A stretch of 64,000 bases of DNA, from positions 1 through 64,000 of the forward strand of contig JBMFVE010000004.1 in assembly GCA_049966155.1 (NCBI GenBank). Reading direction: 5' to 3'. Under the pieces are notes generated by a model that did no database searches, was not told the DNA's origin, and saw only the letters and a program-made list of their open reading frames with translations. How positions within the stretch are numbered: the stretch's first letter is position 1; each line of letters starts with the position of its first letter. Of this stretch, positions 44,515-53,480 are shown piece by piece. This DNA comes from JBMFVE01 sp049966155. GTDB lineage: Bacteria > Bacteroidota > Ignavibacteria > Kryptoniales > JAKASW01. The position numbers and the translations under genes were made by a program.

Positions 44515-45999
44515 CTAAATAAATAAAAGCGGTAATACAATTGCACCGACGGCGCTCGCTGTAAAGTTTACTAAATCGTTATTCACCCACCTATATCCTC
44601 TGACAAGCTTTGTCGACCTGCCCCCGCAGTGCTTTTCTCGTTCAGTGATCTTCCCACATAACTCACACTGATATTGGGCCTGAATAGTCCCCCCAATGAA
44701 ACTGTCGGTCATGCTTCCAATTAATCCGCTGAGAGCAATTGCAATGATTAATTTTATCGGGAATACTCCGTACACATCCGCAAAGGGCAGTGCAACCAGC
44801 CCAAGTGCACCTCCTGAGAGAAAACCTGCAAGGGTTCCCATGTAAGAGACAGCACCTGAAATCCCCTTTTCAACTCTTTCCATTTTTATTAATGAAAAGG
44901 GATTTTTAAAGGATAAAATTCCCAGTTCAGTAGCCATTGTGTCGGCCGTTACCGCAGACAAAGACCCCAGATAGCTCAGATACCAGATGGGATTTGGGAA
45001 AAGAAGCTCTGTGAGAAAGATTACCATGCCGACTCCTCCATTGGCGAACACCTGTCCCGCATCCCTTGTATGTCCCTTTTCATACATCAGGTTGTACTTT
45101 AACTTATGTTTAAGAAAGAGTCTGGATCCGAGACTCCCTGCCAGAAAAAAGAAAAGCATTGGCAGTGTCCATTTCCATCCACCCAATCCGAACACGAAAG
45201 AACCAACGAGAAAAGCAGCTACTGATCCATCTTTTGACAGAAATCGTAAACGGAATGAAGTAATTGCAAATGTAGCAGCCAGCAATTCCCCAAAAACAAA
45301 CATTGTCACTGCATGGTGATTAAATATCAAAATATCCATGATAATCGCTGAAAGAAGCGGCACAGTGAGATTATCCGTCGATCTTGGCGAAATCAACTCA
45401 GCCGGTGCTATCACCAATCCGACAGCTGCCGACATAATAATGAGCTGAAGCAGGTTAATTCCTTTTAACTGAACAAAGCTATCTCGGAAAAAAAGAATTC
45501 CTAAAAATACTGAGAGGGTTGCCGTCACGAACATTGCAACTGAACCCTCTACAGTCTTCTTTTCTCCAAAAGATTCAACAAAATGGGGTAGTCTGGCATG
45601 TCTGCCGACTAAAGCTGCTGCGGGATCTGCAAACCCCATTACAATCATTGCTGTCGAGACCAGGAACGGTTTTGATTCCCAAAACAGCAGGACGAGAACC
45701 AAAAATGAAATAGGATAATAAACCGTTCCCCAGTTTCTATCTGATAGGTTTATTCCTTGAAAAATTCTCAGTCGGGATGTGATAAGGTTGGCAACTATAA
45801 AAACTGAAGCTAACGCTGCAGGAAAAATTTTGTTTTGCAACAGTAATGGCGCAAAAAATACAACAAGAGATACGCTGGCGTGGACAAACATTCGTGTTGA
45901 TCTGGGATCGACAAGGAATTTTTTTTGAATAAAGTCAGCCGTAATCACCAGCATGGATAGCAAAAAGAATATCAGTACTGCAAAAAACAGCTCATTCAT
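44515..45999 (-). CDS. Fusion of a phytol/dolichol-kinase-like domain with a DUF92 (VTE6-like) domain
   Basis: 494 residues and about a dozen transmembrane segments. Residues 1-220 look like the CTP-dependent phytol/dolichol kinase family: RMFVHASVS, NWGTVYYPISFLVLVLLF, MGFADPAAALVGRHARLPHF and EKKTVEGSVAMF. Residues about 235-494 are DUF92: SFRLRFLSKDGSVAAFLVGSFVFGLGGWKW, KGHTRDAGQVFANGGVGMV, SAVTADTMATELG, VEKGISGAVSYMGTLAGF, and a CELCGKITEREKHCGG cysteine loop. In plants VTE5 (phytol kinase) and VTE6 (phytyl-phosphate kinase, DUF92) catalyse consecutive steps. A single protein making an isoprenyl diphosphate from an alcohol is therefore a reasonable inference. Confidence 0.85.
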   Translation of the reverse strand: MNELFFAVLIFFLLSMLVITADFIQKKFLVDPRSTRMFVHASVSLVVFFAPLLLQNKIFPAALASVFIVANLITSRLRIFQGINLSDRNWGTVYYPISFLVLVLLFWESKPFLVSTAMIVMGFADPAAALVGRHARLPHFVESFGEKKTVEGSVAMFVTATLSVFLGILFFRDSFVQLKGINLLQLIIMSAAVGLVIAPAELISPRSTDNLTVPLLSAIIMDILIFNHHAVTMFVFGELLAATFAITSFRLRFLSKDGSVAAFLVGSFVFGLGGWKWTLPMLFFFLAGSLGSRLFLKHKLKYNLMYEKGHTRDAGQVFANGGVGMVIFLTELLFPNPIWYLSYLGSLSAVTADTMATELGILSFKNPFSLIKMERVEKGISGAVSYMGTLAGFLSGGALGLVALPFADVYGVFPIKLIIAIALSGLIGSMTDSFIGGTIQAQYQCELCGKITEREKHCGGRSTKLVRGYRWVNNDLVNFTASAVGAIVLPLLFI

Positions 46000-46084
46000 G
46001 CTGAAAAGTATAAATTTGAAGGAGAAAATACAATACTTTGCACTTACAGCGGTGATTAAGTAAATTTATTAAAGGATTAACATC

Positions 46085-47644
46085 ATGGCACACCTTTTTC
46101 TGGATGGAAACTCACTTACAATTGAAGAAGCTTATAATGCAGAAAAGTATAATCACACGCTGGTTTTATCCAGAGAAGCCGTAAGACGTATGGCTGCTTC
46201 GAGAAAACTTGTAGAAAAATGGCTTACTGATAACGAGGTAATTTACGGCGTTACAACAGGATTTGGTGAGTTTGCAACCGTTAAAATTCCTTCTGAAAAA
46301 ATTTTTGAACTTCAGGTTAATCTAATCAGAAGTCATTCAGCCGGCACAGGAGAACCTCTCCCTTCTAATATAGTAAGACTGATGATGTTACTGCGTGCTA
46401 ACGCACTTGCCAAAGGTTACAGCGGGGTACGCAGGGAAACTGTTGAAACCCTTCTGCAGCTATTCAATCTTGGACTTGTTCCCTTTATCCCTTCAAAGGG
46501 TTCAGTTGGAAGCAGCGGCGACCTTGTCCAGCTCGCGCATCTTGTACTTGCAATGACCGGCGAAGGTCAGTTCATTGTTAAAGGAAAACTTGCTAAGGCG
46601 TCTAATGTGCTGAGGCGTAATAATATTAAGCTCCTTGAGTTAAGCGCAAAAGAAGGCCTTGCACTGGTCAATGGAACGCAAATGATGGGAGCGTATGCAG
46701 TTCATTGTGTGTATGAGGCAAAACTGCTGAGTAAAATCTTTGACATTACCGGTGCAATGAGTGTCGAGGCACTGCGGGGAACGGACACGGCTTTTGATGA
46801 ACGGATTCAAAAACTGAGGCCATATTCAGGGCAGAGAGAATCTGCAAGAAATGTTCGTATGCTCATGCGTAACAGTGAAATCAGGAAGTCCCATCTCAGG
46901 AACGACCCCCGTGTTCAGGATGCTTATTCAATTCGCTGTATGCCTCAGGTTCATGGAGCAATACGTGACACCATCGACTTTGTCAGGCATCAGGTAGAAA
47001 TAGAAATTAACTCTGCTACCGACAATCCACTAATCATACCGGAAGATGAGATTCACCTGGAGGGGGGTAATTTTCATGGTGAACCTCTGGCACTTGCACT
47101 TGATTATCTCGGAATTGCCTTAAGTGAGTTTGCCAGCATTTCCGAGAGGCGTATCGAAAGGATGGTGAATGGCCAGCTAAGTGGTCTCCCGAAATTCCTG
47201 AGTGAAAATGGAGGGCTCAACTCTGGAATGATGATTGCTCAGTACACAGCTGCGTCACTTGTCAGTGAGAACAAAGTCTTTGCTCATCCTGCAAGTGTTG
47301 ATTCAATCCCAACAAGTGCAAATCAGGAAGACCATAACTCGATGGGCTCAATTGCGGCCCAAAAATGCTACCAAATTCTTGAAAATGTCTGGCGCGTGGC
47401 AGCCATTGAACTTCTCGTTGCCTGTCAGGCTGTGGACTTTTCAAGAAAGCAGACGCCGGAATATTCAGGAAATGTTATGAAGTGTGGAGTTGGAACTCAG
47501 GCGGTGTATGAAGCTGTTAGGAAGAAAATACCTCATTTGAATCGAGACAGGGTTTTACATAAAGATATAGAATTAACTCTGGAACTTATCAAAAGCGGTG
47601 AAATTATTCTGGCTGCAGAAAAAGCTGTAGGATCATTAAGCTAA
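46085..47644 (+). CDS. hutH: Histidine ammonia-lyase
   Basis: 519 residues, full length. It deaminates histidine to trans-urocanate. EVIYGVTTGFGEFATVKIP and LQVNLIRSHSAGTGEPL are typical of the family. The MIO-forming loop is GSVG-S143-S144-G145-DLVQLAH, so the usual Ala-Ser-Gly is Ser-Ser-Gly here and the usual Pro after Leu-x is Gln. TSANQEDHNSMGS carries the Glu that favours histidine over phenylalanine or tyrosine. HutU three genes downstream supports the assignment. HutI and the formimidoylglutamate enzymes are not in the window. An AAAGGA site precedes the ATG. Confidence 0.93.
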   Translation: MAHLFLDGNSLTIEEAYNAEKYNHTLVLSREAVRRMAASRKLVEKWLTDNEVIYGVTTGFGEFATVKIPSEKIFELQVNLIRSHSAGTGEPLPSNIVRLMMLLRANALAKGYSGVRRETVETLLQLFNLGLVPFIPSKGSVGSSGDLVQLAHLVLAMTGEGQFIVKGKLAKASNVLRRNNIKLLELSAKEGLALVNGTQMMGAYAVHCVYEAKLLSKIFDITGAMSVEALRGTDTAFDERIQKLRPYSGQRESARNVRMLMRNSEIRKSHLRNDPRVQDAYSIRCMPQVHGAIRDTIDFVRHQVEIEINSATDNPLIIPEDEIHLEGGNFHGEPLALALDYLGIALSEFASISERRIERMVNGQLSGLPKFLSENGGLNSGMMIAQYTAASLVSENKVFAHPASVDSIPTSANQEDHNSMGSIAAQKCYQILENVWRVAAIELLVACQAVDFSRKQTPEYSGNVMKCGVGTQAVYEAVRKKIPHLNRDRVLHKDIELTLELIKSGEIILAAEKAVGSLS

Positions 47645-47680
47645 AAAACGCATTTTAAATTAATAAGATGGTGAAAAATT

Positions 47681-47962
47681 ATGATTGAAGTCACTTTTCA
47701 AGTCAGCCTTTATCCCCTCTCTCAGAAGAATATTCACACACCAATTGACGAATTTATAAACGAATTAATGAAGAGAAAACTTAAGGTAAAAGTACATGAA
47801 ACCTCCACTATTGGCTCGGGAGACCTTGATTCTGTCCTTGACAGCATAAAAAGAGCTTATACAAAGGCCTGTGAGCATGGTGAAGCCGTTATGGTGCTTA
47901 CTATTTCAAATAGTTGTCCAACTTTTGAGGAGTTGCACAAATTAAATGAGCCCAAAGATTGA
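47681..47962 (+). CDS. YkoF-like thiamine/HMP-binding domain protein
   Basis: 93 residues. The ferredoxin-like fold pattern EVTFQVSLYPL, TPIDEFINELMKRKLKVKVHETSTIGSGDLDSVLDSIKRAYTKACEHGEAVMVLTISNSCP matches the YkoF/MTH1187-type family. Members bind thiamine, hydroxymethylpyrimidine or related small ligands. No transporter or thi gene is adjacent. It starts 37 bases after hutH and overlaps the methyltransferase by 17 bases, so it is translated with it. The ligand is not known. Confidence 0.8.
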   Translation: MIEVTFQVSLYPLSQKNIHTPIDEFINELMKRKLKVKVHETSTIGSGDLDSVLDSIKRAYTKACEHGEAVMVLTISNSCPTFEELHKLNEPKD

Positions 47963-48662
47963 GGGCACTGCTGCGCATATGAAAGGTCGCTCCCGGATCT
48001 TCTTTGGCCCGGTTGCTAAATACTATGATGAATGGTATTCCAGCCCTTTGAACAGGTATGCTGAAAGGATTGAAGACTATTTCCTTTTCGAAGTTTTTAA
48101 AGACTTATCCGGATCGATTCTGGAGGTCGGTTGCGGCACAGGCAACTACCTGAAAAAACTATCCCATTTTGTCAATATGGTTGGTTTAGATTATTCCATG
48201 GATATGCTGGAGATCTGTGTCAGAAAAACAAGCTGTCCTCTTGTAAATGGTCGAGCTGAGTCACTCCCATTTAAAGATGGCTCTTTTGACATTGTCTTTG
48301 CCATGACTGCAGTTGAGTTTTTTGATGATATTGAAAAAGGACTCCACGAAATCGTCAGAGTTTCAAGCAAGCATATAATTCTCGCCTTTTTGAGCAAGCC
48401 GAGCCTGATGCACTTCACAAGGAAAATTGCTAATATATTTACGAGGAACGAATTTTCTTTTTATAATCCTCAAAATCCCAGAAAACTTATAAGTTTTCTT
48501 TTAAGTAAGTATCACAATCTCAAACTGGTACATAGAAGCACAACACTACTGTTATATCCAATTTATTTTAAAAAAGCGGAAAAGTTCCTTGAATTTCTTG
48601 ATATAAGATTTTCGTGGACAAATTTAGGTGGCTTTTCCGTATTATACTTAAAAAAGGAATAA
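47946..48662 (+). CDS. Class I SAM-dependent methyltransferase
   Basis: 238 residues. FFGPVAKYYDEWYSSPLNRYAE, motif I ILEVGCGTGNYLKKL, the acidic end VGLDYSMDMLEIC, and the later LPFKDGSFDIVFAMTAVEFFDDIEKGLHEIVRV form a UbiE/BioC-like methyltransferase. The substrate cannot be assigned; the hydrophobic C-terminus lacks a clear membrane anchor. An alternative ATG lies at 47979. The ada gene downstream begins just after its stop. Confidence 0.85.
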   Translation: MSPKIEGTAAHMKGRSRIFFGPVAKYYDEWYSSPLNRYAERIEDYFLFEVFKDLSGSILEVGCGTGNYLKKLSHFVNMVGLDYSMDMLEICVRKTSCPLVNGRAESLPFKDGSFDIVFAMTAVEFFDDIEKGLHEIVRVSSKHIILAFLSKPSLMHFTRKIANIFTRNEFSFYNPQNPRKLISFLLSKYHNLKLVHRSTTLLLYPIYFKKAEKFLEFLDIRFSWTNLGGFSVLYLKKE

Positions 48663-48670
48663 GAATAAAT

Positions 48671-49786
48671 ATGACAAACCTGTTAGATGCAATCCACGAA
48701 ATGCCAAAGGTGTTACTACATGATCACCTTGACGGCGGCCTCCGTCCTGAAACTGTGATAGAACTGGCAAAGGAACAAAAATACGACAAATTGCCAACTC
48801 ATGATCCTGGTGAATTAGCCGAGTGGTTTCACAGGGGGGCAAATCGCGGCAGTTTGCCTTTGTACCTGGAAGGCTTTGCTCATACCACCGGGGTCATGCA
48901 GACACCTGATGCTCTTGAAAGAGTTGCATATGAAATGATGGAAGATATGAAAAAGGATAACGTTGTTTACGTTGAAACGAGGTTTGCCCCTGTGTTTCAC
49001 ACAGCAAAAGGACTTCACTGGGAAGAGGTTGTCAGCGCTGTTCTTCGAGGACTTGAAAGAGGCAAAAAAGATTTTAATGTTGGATACGGTCTTATCATAT
49101 CGGCGATGCGTAATATGAAATTGAGTGAAGAAATGGCCCAGCTGGCAGTGGATTTCAGAGATAGGGGTGTGGTTGGTTTCGACCTTGCCGGGGAAGAAGG
49201 GGGATACCCACCTAAAAAGCATGTTGAGGCCTTTCACTATATACAGCGCCAGAATTTCAATATTACCATCCATGCAGGAGAAGGTTTTGGGATGGAATCC
49301 ATATGGCAAGCTATCCAGTGGTGTGGGGCACACCGTATTGGTCATGCAACAAGGTTAATTGAAGATATTGCCTTTTCAGACGGAAGAGTTGTGAAACTTG
49401 GAACCTTGGCCCAGTATGTCCTTGATAAACGAATTCCACTCGAAATTTGCCTGAGTTCAAATGTGCATACGGGTGCGGCAAAAAGCATTGAAGAGCATCC
49501 TTTTAAAGTTTATTTCAGTGAAAGGTACAGAGTTACACTAAATACCGACAATCGTTTAATGAGTGCAACAACTCTCTCCAATGAATTTGCAATTGCAGAG
49601 AGGTATTTTGGACTCACTTTTGCTGATATGGAAAAACTTACCATTAATGCAATGAAGAGTGCATTTATTCCATATCAGAAGAGAATAATGTACATATATG
49701 AGGTTATTAAACCGGGTTTCAAACAAATAAGACAAAAATATGGTATCGAAGGCGAAGCACCATATGGTGGACAGCTAAAGCCTTGA
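48671..49786 (+). CDS. add: Adenosine deaminase
   Basis: 371 residues. It deaminates adenosine and deoxyadenosine to inosine with Zn. The metal and substrate residues are visible: LLHDHLDGGLRP (HxH), YVETRFAP, FDLAGEEGGYPPK, ITIHAGEGFG, AHRIGHATRL, LEICLSSNVHTG and VTLNTDNRLMS with the paired Asp. A longer frame from the GTG at 48614 overlaps the methyltransferase and is rejected because the family N-terminus fits the ATG at 48671. Purine salvage is its expected role; its place between hutH and hutU is unusual. Confidence 0.92.
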   Translation: MTNLLDAIHEMPKVLLHDHLDGGLRPETVIELAKEQKYDKLPTHDPGELAEWFHRGANRGSLPLYLEGFAHTTGVMQTPDALERVAYEMMEDMKKDNVVYVETRFAPVFHTAKGLHWEEVVSAVLRGLERGKKDFNVGYGLIISAMRNMKLSEEMAQLAVDFRDRGVVGFDLAGEEGGYPPKKHVEAFHYIQRQNFNITIHAGEGFGMESIWQAIQWCGAHRIGHATRLIEDIAFSDGRVVKLGTLAQYVLDKRIPLEICLSSNVHTGAAKSIEEHPFKVYFSERYRVTLNTDNRLMSATTLSNEFAIAERYFGLTFADMEKLTINAMKSAFIPYQKRIMYIYEVIKPGFKQIRQKYGIEGEAPYGGQLKP

Positions 49787-49814
49787 TTTTTATCAAATAG
49801 AGAGGTGTGAGGAA

Positions 49815-51500
49815 TTGGGAGCTAACATTGGTTCAGAGATGACTGCGACTTTAGTTCGTGCCCCGCGTGGGACTGCACTTAATACAAAGGGCTGGCAACA
49901 GGAAGCAGCTCTCAGGATGCTGATGAATAACCTTGATCCGGAAGTTGCTGAGAAACCGGAAGAGCTGATCGTCTACGGAGGAAGTGGAAAAGCCGCACGG
50001 AACTGGAAAGCATTTTATGCCATTGTTGAAACATTGAAGCGGCTGGAAAATGATGAGACGCTCCTGATTCAGTCAGGTAAGCCGGTTGCGGTCTTTAAAA
50101 CATATGAAGAAGCCCCGCGCGTCCTGATAACGAACGCTATGCTTGTACCTGCCTGGGCAAACTGGGATGAGTTCAGAAGGCTTGAGACATTGGGCCTTAC
50201 GATGTTTGGGCAGATGACGGCGGGGAGCTGGATTTATATCGGCACTCAGGGGATCCTGCAGGGCACGTATGAAACATTTGCTTCTGCGGCGAGAAAGTAT
50301 TTTGGAGGAACACTATCAGGCAGGTTTGTTCTTACGAGTGGCCTTGGCGGGATGGGGGGTGCTCAGCCGCTTGCTGCAACTATGAATGGTGCTGCTTTTC
50401 TGGGTGTTGAGGTCGATAGGACACGAATCGAAAAGCGTCTTCAAACAGGCTATCTCGATAAAATGAGTGAAAATCTCGATGATGCACTTGGGATGGTTCT
50501 CGAAGCACGCAGCAAGAAATTTCCCCTGTCTGTCGGTTTGCTAGGAAATGCAGCTGATGTCCTGCCGGAAATACTGAGGCGCGGGATTATTCCCGACCTG
50601 TTAACTGATCAAACAAGCGCACATGACACTTTGAATGGCTACGTTCCATCGGGTATTCCTTATACCGAAGCCCTTTTACTGAGAAAGAGGGATCCTGAAA
50701 AGTATGTCAGGATGGCACGGGAGTCGATTGTTGTTCATGTAAAAGCGATGCTTGAATTCAAGCGCAGAGGAGCAATTACATTTGACTACGGCAATAATAT
50801 CAGAGGAGAAGCCCATGCTAACGGTGTCAATGATGCTTTTGAAATTCCGGGATTTGTTCCCGAGTTTATCAGGCCATTGTTCTGCGAAGGGAAAGGGCCA
50901 TTTCGCTGGGTTGCTCTTAGCGGTGACCCTGATGATATTTATGAAACAGATAATGCTGTTGTCAAAACTTTTCCTGATAATAAGCCCCTAATAAACTGGA
51001 TAGAAAAAGCCCGGAAGTACGTGCATTTTCAGGGACTCCCTGCGCGGATTTGCTGGCTCGGCTATGGTGAAAGGGATAAAATGGGACTTGTATTTAATGA
51101 TTTAGTCAAAACTGGTAAGGTCAAAGCGCCAATTGTCATCGGTCGCGACCACCTTGACGCAGGGAGTGTGGCATCGCCTAATAGAGAGACAGAAAAAATG
51201 AAAGACGGCTCAGATGCAATTGCTGATTGGCCTATCTTAAATGCCCTGTTAAATGCTGTCGGTGGAGCGAGCTGGGTCTCGGTTCACCACGGCGGTGGAG
51301 TTGGAATCGGACTGGCAATCCATGCAGGGATGGTCGTAGTAGCTGATGGCACGGACATGGCTGATAAAAGGTTGAAGAGGGTCTTAACTTACGATCCAGG
51401 ACTGGGAGTTGTAAGGCACGCTGATGCGGGTTACGAAGAAGCAATAAGAGTGGCTATTCAGAAGCGTTTAGATATGCCAATGTTAAGAACAAATGATTAA
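49815..51500 (+). CDS. hutU: Urocanate hydratase (urocanase)
   Basis: 561 residues, full length. It hydrates urocanate to 4-imidazolone-5-propionate with tightly bound NAD+. APRGTALNTKGWQQEAALRMLMNNLDPEVAE, VYGGSGKAARNW, QSGKPVAVFKTYEEAPRVLITN, MTAGSWIYIGTQGILQGTYETF and VLTSGLGGMGGAQPLAATM are family hallmarks. FDYGNNIRGEA and SWVSVHHGGGVGIGLAIHAGMVVVADGT follow. The start is TTG at 49815, with AGAGG 8 bases earlier; an ATG at 49839 lacks a ribosome-binding site. It acts directly after HutH. Confidence 0.97.
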   Translation: MGANIGSEMTATLVRAPRGTALNTKGWQQEAALRMLMNNLDPEVAEKPEELIVYGGSGKAARNWKAFYAIVETLKRLENDETLLIQSGKPVAVFKTYEEAPRVLITNAMLVPAWANWDEFRRLETLGLTMFGQMTAGSWIYIGTQGILQGTYETFASAARKYFGGTLSGRFVLTSGLGGMGGAQPLAATMNGAAFLGVEVDRTRIEKRLQTGYLDKMSENLDDALGMVLEARSKKFPLSVGLLGNAADVLPEILRRGIIPDLLTDQTSAHDTLNGYVPSGIPYTEALLLRKRDPEKYVRMARESIVVHVKAMLEFKRRGAITFDYGNNIRGEAHANGVNDAFEIPGFVPEFIRPLFCEGKGPFRWVALSGDPDDIYETDNAVVKTFPDNKPLINWIEKARKYVHFQGLPARICWLGYGERDKMGLVFNDLVKTGKVKAPIVIGRDHLDAGSVASPNRETEKMKDGSDAIADWPILNALLNAVGGASWVSVHHGGGVGIGLAIHAGMVVVADGTDMADKRLKRVLTYDPGLGVVRHADAGYEEAIRVAIQKRLDMPMLRTND

Positions 51501-51532
51501 TTCTGAAAAGCCAATGTCACTTCTTTGATTAA

Positions 51533-52300
51533 ATGAAGCTGAATTACATAACTTTTGGAGACGGCCCTTCTCTTATAATCCTTCATGGCCTTTTTGGATC
51601 TCTGGACAACTGGTACTCCCTGTCGAAGGCTTTTGCGAAAGGATTTAGAGTCATAACAGTTGACATGAGAAATCACGGCAGATCTCCACACAGTTTCATA
51701 TTTAATTATCAGGTAATGGCAAAAGATATTCTTGAGCTTCTTGATGATCTTCGGATAAGTGAGGCGTCGTTATTGGGTCACTCATTGGGAGGCAAGGTAG
51801 CAATGCAGTTTGTCTCGCTTTATCCCAATCGAGTGCATAGTCTGGTTGTCGTTGATATTGCTCCACGCAGTTATGAAGCAAATCACCTGGAAATTATTCA
51901 AAGCATGCTGTCACTGCACTTATCTTCCCATCAAACAAGGAAAGAACTCGACGCTGAATTGGCACAATCAATCAGGGAATATTCAGTCCGACAGCTTCTT
52001 TTAAAGAATGTCGGCAGGGATAGCAGCGGAAAATTTTTCTGGAAATTTGGACTTGAAGAAATTGCTAAAAATTATGATGAAGTCAATCGCGAAATAAGAT
52101 TTTTGAGCAAGATCAACAAGCCGACTTTGTTTATAAAAGGGGGAAAATCAAATTATATCAATGATGAGGACATACTTGACATTAAAAAGTATTTTTCAAA
52201 GGTCGAGATTGTAACAATACCAGCTGCAGGTCACTGGGTGCATGCGGATGCTCCTGCTGAATTTTTAAGAATTGTCATGGATTTTTTGGAGAGGAATTAG
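51533..52300 (+). CDS. Alpha/beta-fold hydrolase (YbfF-like esterase)
   Basis: 255 residues. The fold is shown by LIILHGLFGSLDNWYSLSKAF (oxyanion HG), DMRNHGRSPHS, the nucleophile elbow LLGHSLGGKVAMQF, and the catalytic His in PAAGHWVHADAPAEFLRI. The RNHGRSPH segment is typical of YbfF/ABHD11-type esterases. The substrate is unknown. It starts 32 bases after hutU; a link to histidine degradation is not implied. Confidence 0.87.
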   Translation: MKLNYITFGDGPSLIILHGLFGSLDNWYSLSKAFAKGFRVITVDMRNHGRSPHSFIFNYQVMAKDILELLDDLRISEASLLGHSLGGKVAMQFVSLYPNRVHSLVVVDIAPRSYEANHLEIIQSMLSLHLSSHQTRKELDAELAQSIREYSVRQLLLKNVGRDSSGKFFWKFGLEEIAKNYDEVNREIRFLSKINKPTLFIKGGKSNYINDEDILDIKKYFSKVEIVTIPAAGHWVHADAPAEFLRIVMDFLERN

Positions 52301-52384
52301 TGTTATAAAATCAGCGCAGGTAATTCAGGTAAGCGCAAGCCAATTTTATAGAAAAATAATTAAAAACTAAAAGAGGAGAAAATT

Positions 52385-52858
52385 ATGTCTGTAGAAGTAG
52401 GTACAAAGGCCCCTGAGTTTACTTTATACGATACTGATCGTAAAGAAAGGAAACTTTCGGAATTCGTCGGAAAGAAGATTGTACTGGCTTTTTACCCTGG
52501 GGCATTTACAGGTGTCTGCACTAAAGAAATGTGTACATTTCGTGATTCAATGAGTCGGTTTAACGACGTAAATGCTAACGTAATCGGAATCAGTGTCGAT
52601 CCCCCGTTTTCAAATAAGGCTTTTGCTGAACAGAACAAGCTTAACTTCCCGATCTTATCTGACTACGAAAGAAAAGTTATCAGGCTTTATGGTGCCTATC
52701 ATGATGATTTTCTTGGCCTTAAGGGCTACACTGCAGCCAAACGGGCTGTCTTTGTAATCGGCACAGACGGAAACATTTCTTACAAATGGGTTTCCGATAA
52801 CCCCGGAGTTGAACCTCCATATGAGGAGGTGATTAAAGCAGTCGAACAGGCCAGGTAG
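52385..52858 (+). CDS. Peroxiredoxin (AhpC/TSA fold, PrxQ/AhpE-like)
   Basis: 157 residues. The active site YPGAFTGVCTKEMCTFRD has the peroxidatic Cys45 after TGV and a second Cys50 five residues later, the spacing of PrxQ/Bcp enzymes with an intramolecular disulfide. ISVDPPFSNKAFAEQNKLNFPILSDYERKVIRLYGAY supplies the rest of the fold, with the conserved Arg later (KRAVFVI). It reduces peroxides with thioredoxin or a similar donor. GAGGAG precedes the ATG. A terminator follows. Confidence 0.93.
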   Translation: MSVEVGTKAPEFTLYDTDRKERKLSEFVGKKIVLAFYPGAFTGVCTKEMCTFRDSMSRFNDVNANVIGISVDPPFSNKAFAEQNKLNFPILSDYERKVIRLYGAYHDDFLGLKGYTAAKRAVFVIGTDGNISYKWVSDNPGVEPPYEEVIKAVEQAR

Positions 52859-52880
52859 CGATTATAAGCATATCCGCAAG

Positions 52881-52921
52881 TGGCCCGCCTGCTATTTTTT
52901 AGGTATGACGGGCCATTTTTA
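52881..52921 (+). terminator. Terminator between the two peroxiredoxin genes
   Basis: TGGCCCG (52881-52887) pairs with CGGGCCA (52909-52915), followed directly by TTTTTAA. The loop is T-rich. The two peroxiredoxin genes are thus probably separate transcription units. Confidence 0.85.
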
Positions 52922-52964
52922 ACATATGTAAACAATGAAGATGTGGAAAGGAGGAAGTAAACTC

Positions 52965-53459
52965 ATGCGAAGTTCTTCAGCAGCAAAAAGTAAAACAATC
53001 ACCAAGAAAATCGTTGAAGGAGATGAGGCACCGGATTTTAACCTCAAGGATGACAGCGGTAAAGATGTCAGGCTATCATCATTTCGTGGAAAAAAGGTTG
53101 TTCTCTATTTTTATCCAAAAGATAATACTCCCGGTTGTACAAAGGAAGCATGCTCGTTTAGAGACGGCTTAAATGAAATCCAGAAACGGGGTGCTATTGT
53201 TATTGGGATCAGCACTGACTCAATTGAATCACATGTAAAGTTTAAACAGAAGTATAATTTGAATTTTCCCCTTTTAAGTGACACCGATAAGAAAGTTGTA
53301 TCAAAATATGGGGTCTGGAAGGAAAAATCGCTGTACGGTCGTAAATTTATGGGAATTGAAAGAACAACATTTGTCATAGATGAACGTGGCAGGATAAAAA
53401 AAATATTCCCCAAAGTTAAGGTTGAGGGACACTACGAGGAAGTTCTTGCAGAACTATAA
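52965..53459 (+). CDS. bcp: Thioredoxin-dependent thiol peroxidase (Bcp/PrxQ)
   Basis: 164 residues. GDEAPDFNLKDDSGKDVRLSSFRGKKVVLYFYPKDNTPGCTKEACSFRD contains the peroxidatic and resolving cysteines of Bcp. ISTDSIESHVKFKQKYNLNFPLLSDTDKKVVSKYGVW and IERTTFVIDERGRI complete the match. The start at 52965 has AGGAGG at the right distance; an upstream ATG at 52935 lacks one. The N-terminal 18 residues are a polar extension. It reduces hydroperoxides and complements the adjacent peroxiredoxin. Confidence 0.94.
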   Translation: MRSSSAAKSKTITKKIVEGDEAPDFNLKDDSGKDVRLSSFRGKKVVLYFYPKDNTPGCTKEACSFRDGLNEIQKRGAIVIGISTDSIESHVKFKQKYNLNFPLLSDTDKKVVSKYGVWKEKSLYGRKFMGIERTTFVIDERGRIKKIFPKVKVEGHYEEVLAEL

Positions 53460-53480
53460 TTAAAAGAGGAGATTTGTAAA

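Noticed and set aside
46038..46066. A promoter TTGCAC-17-TAAATT before hutH
   Set aside because: The implied transcription start would fall within the ribosome-binding site, leaving no usable leader.
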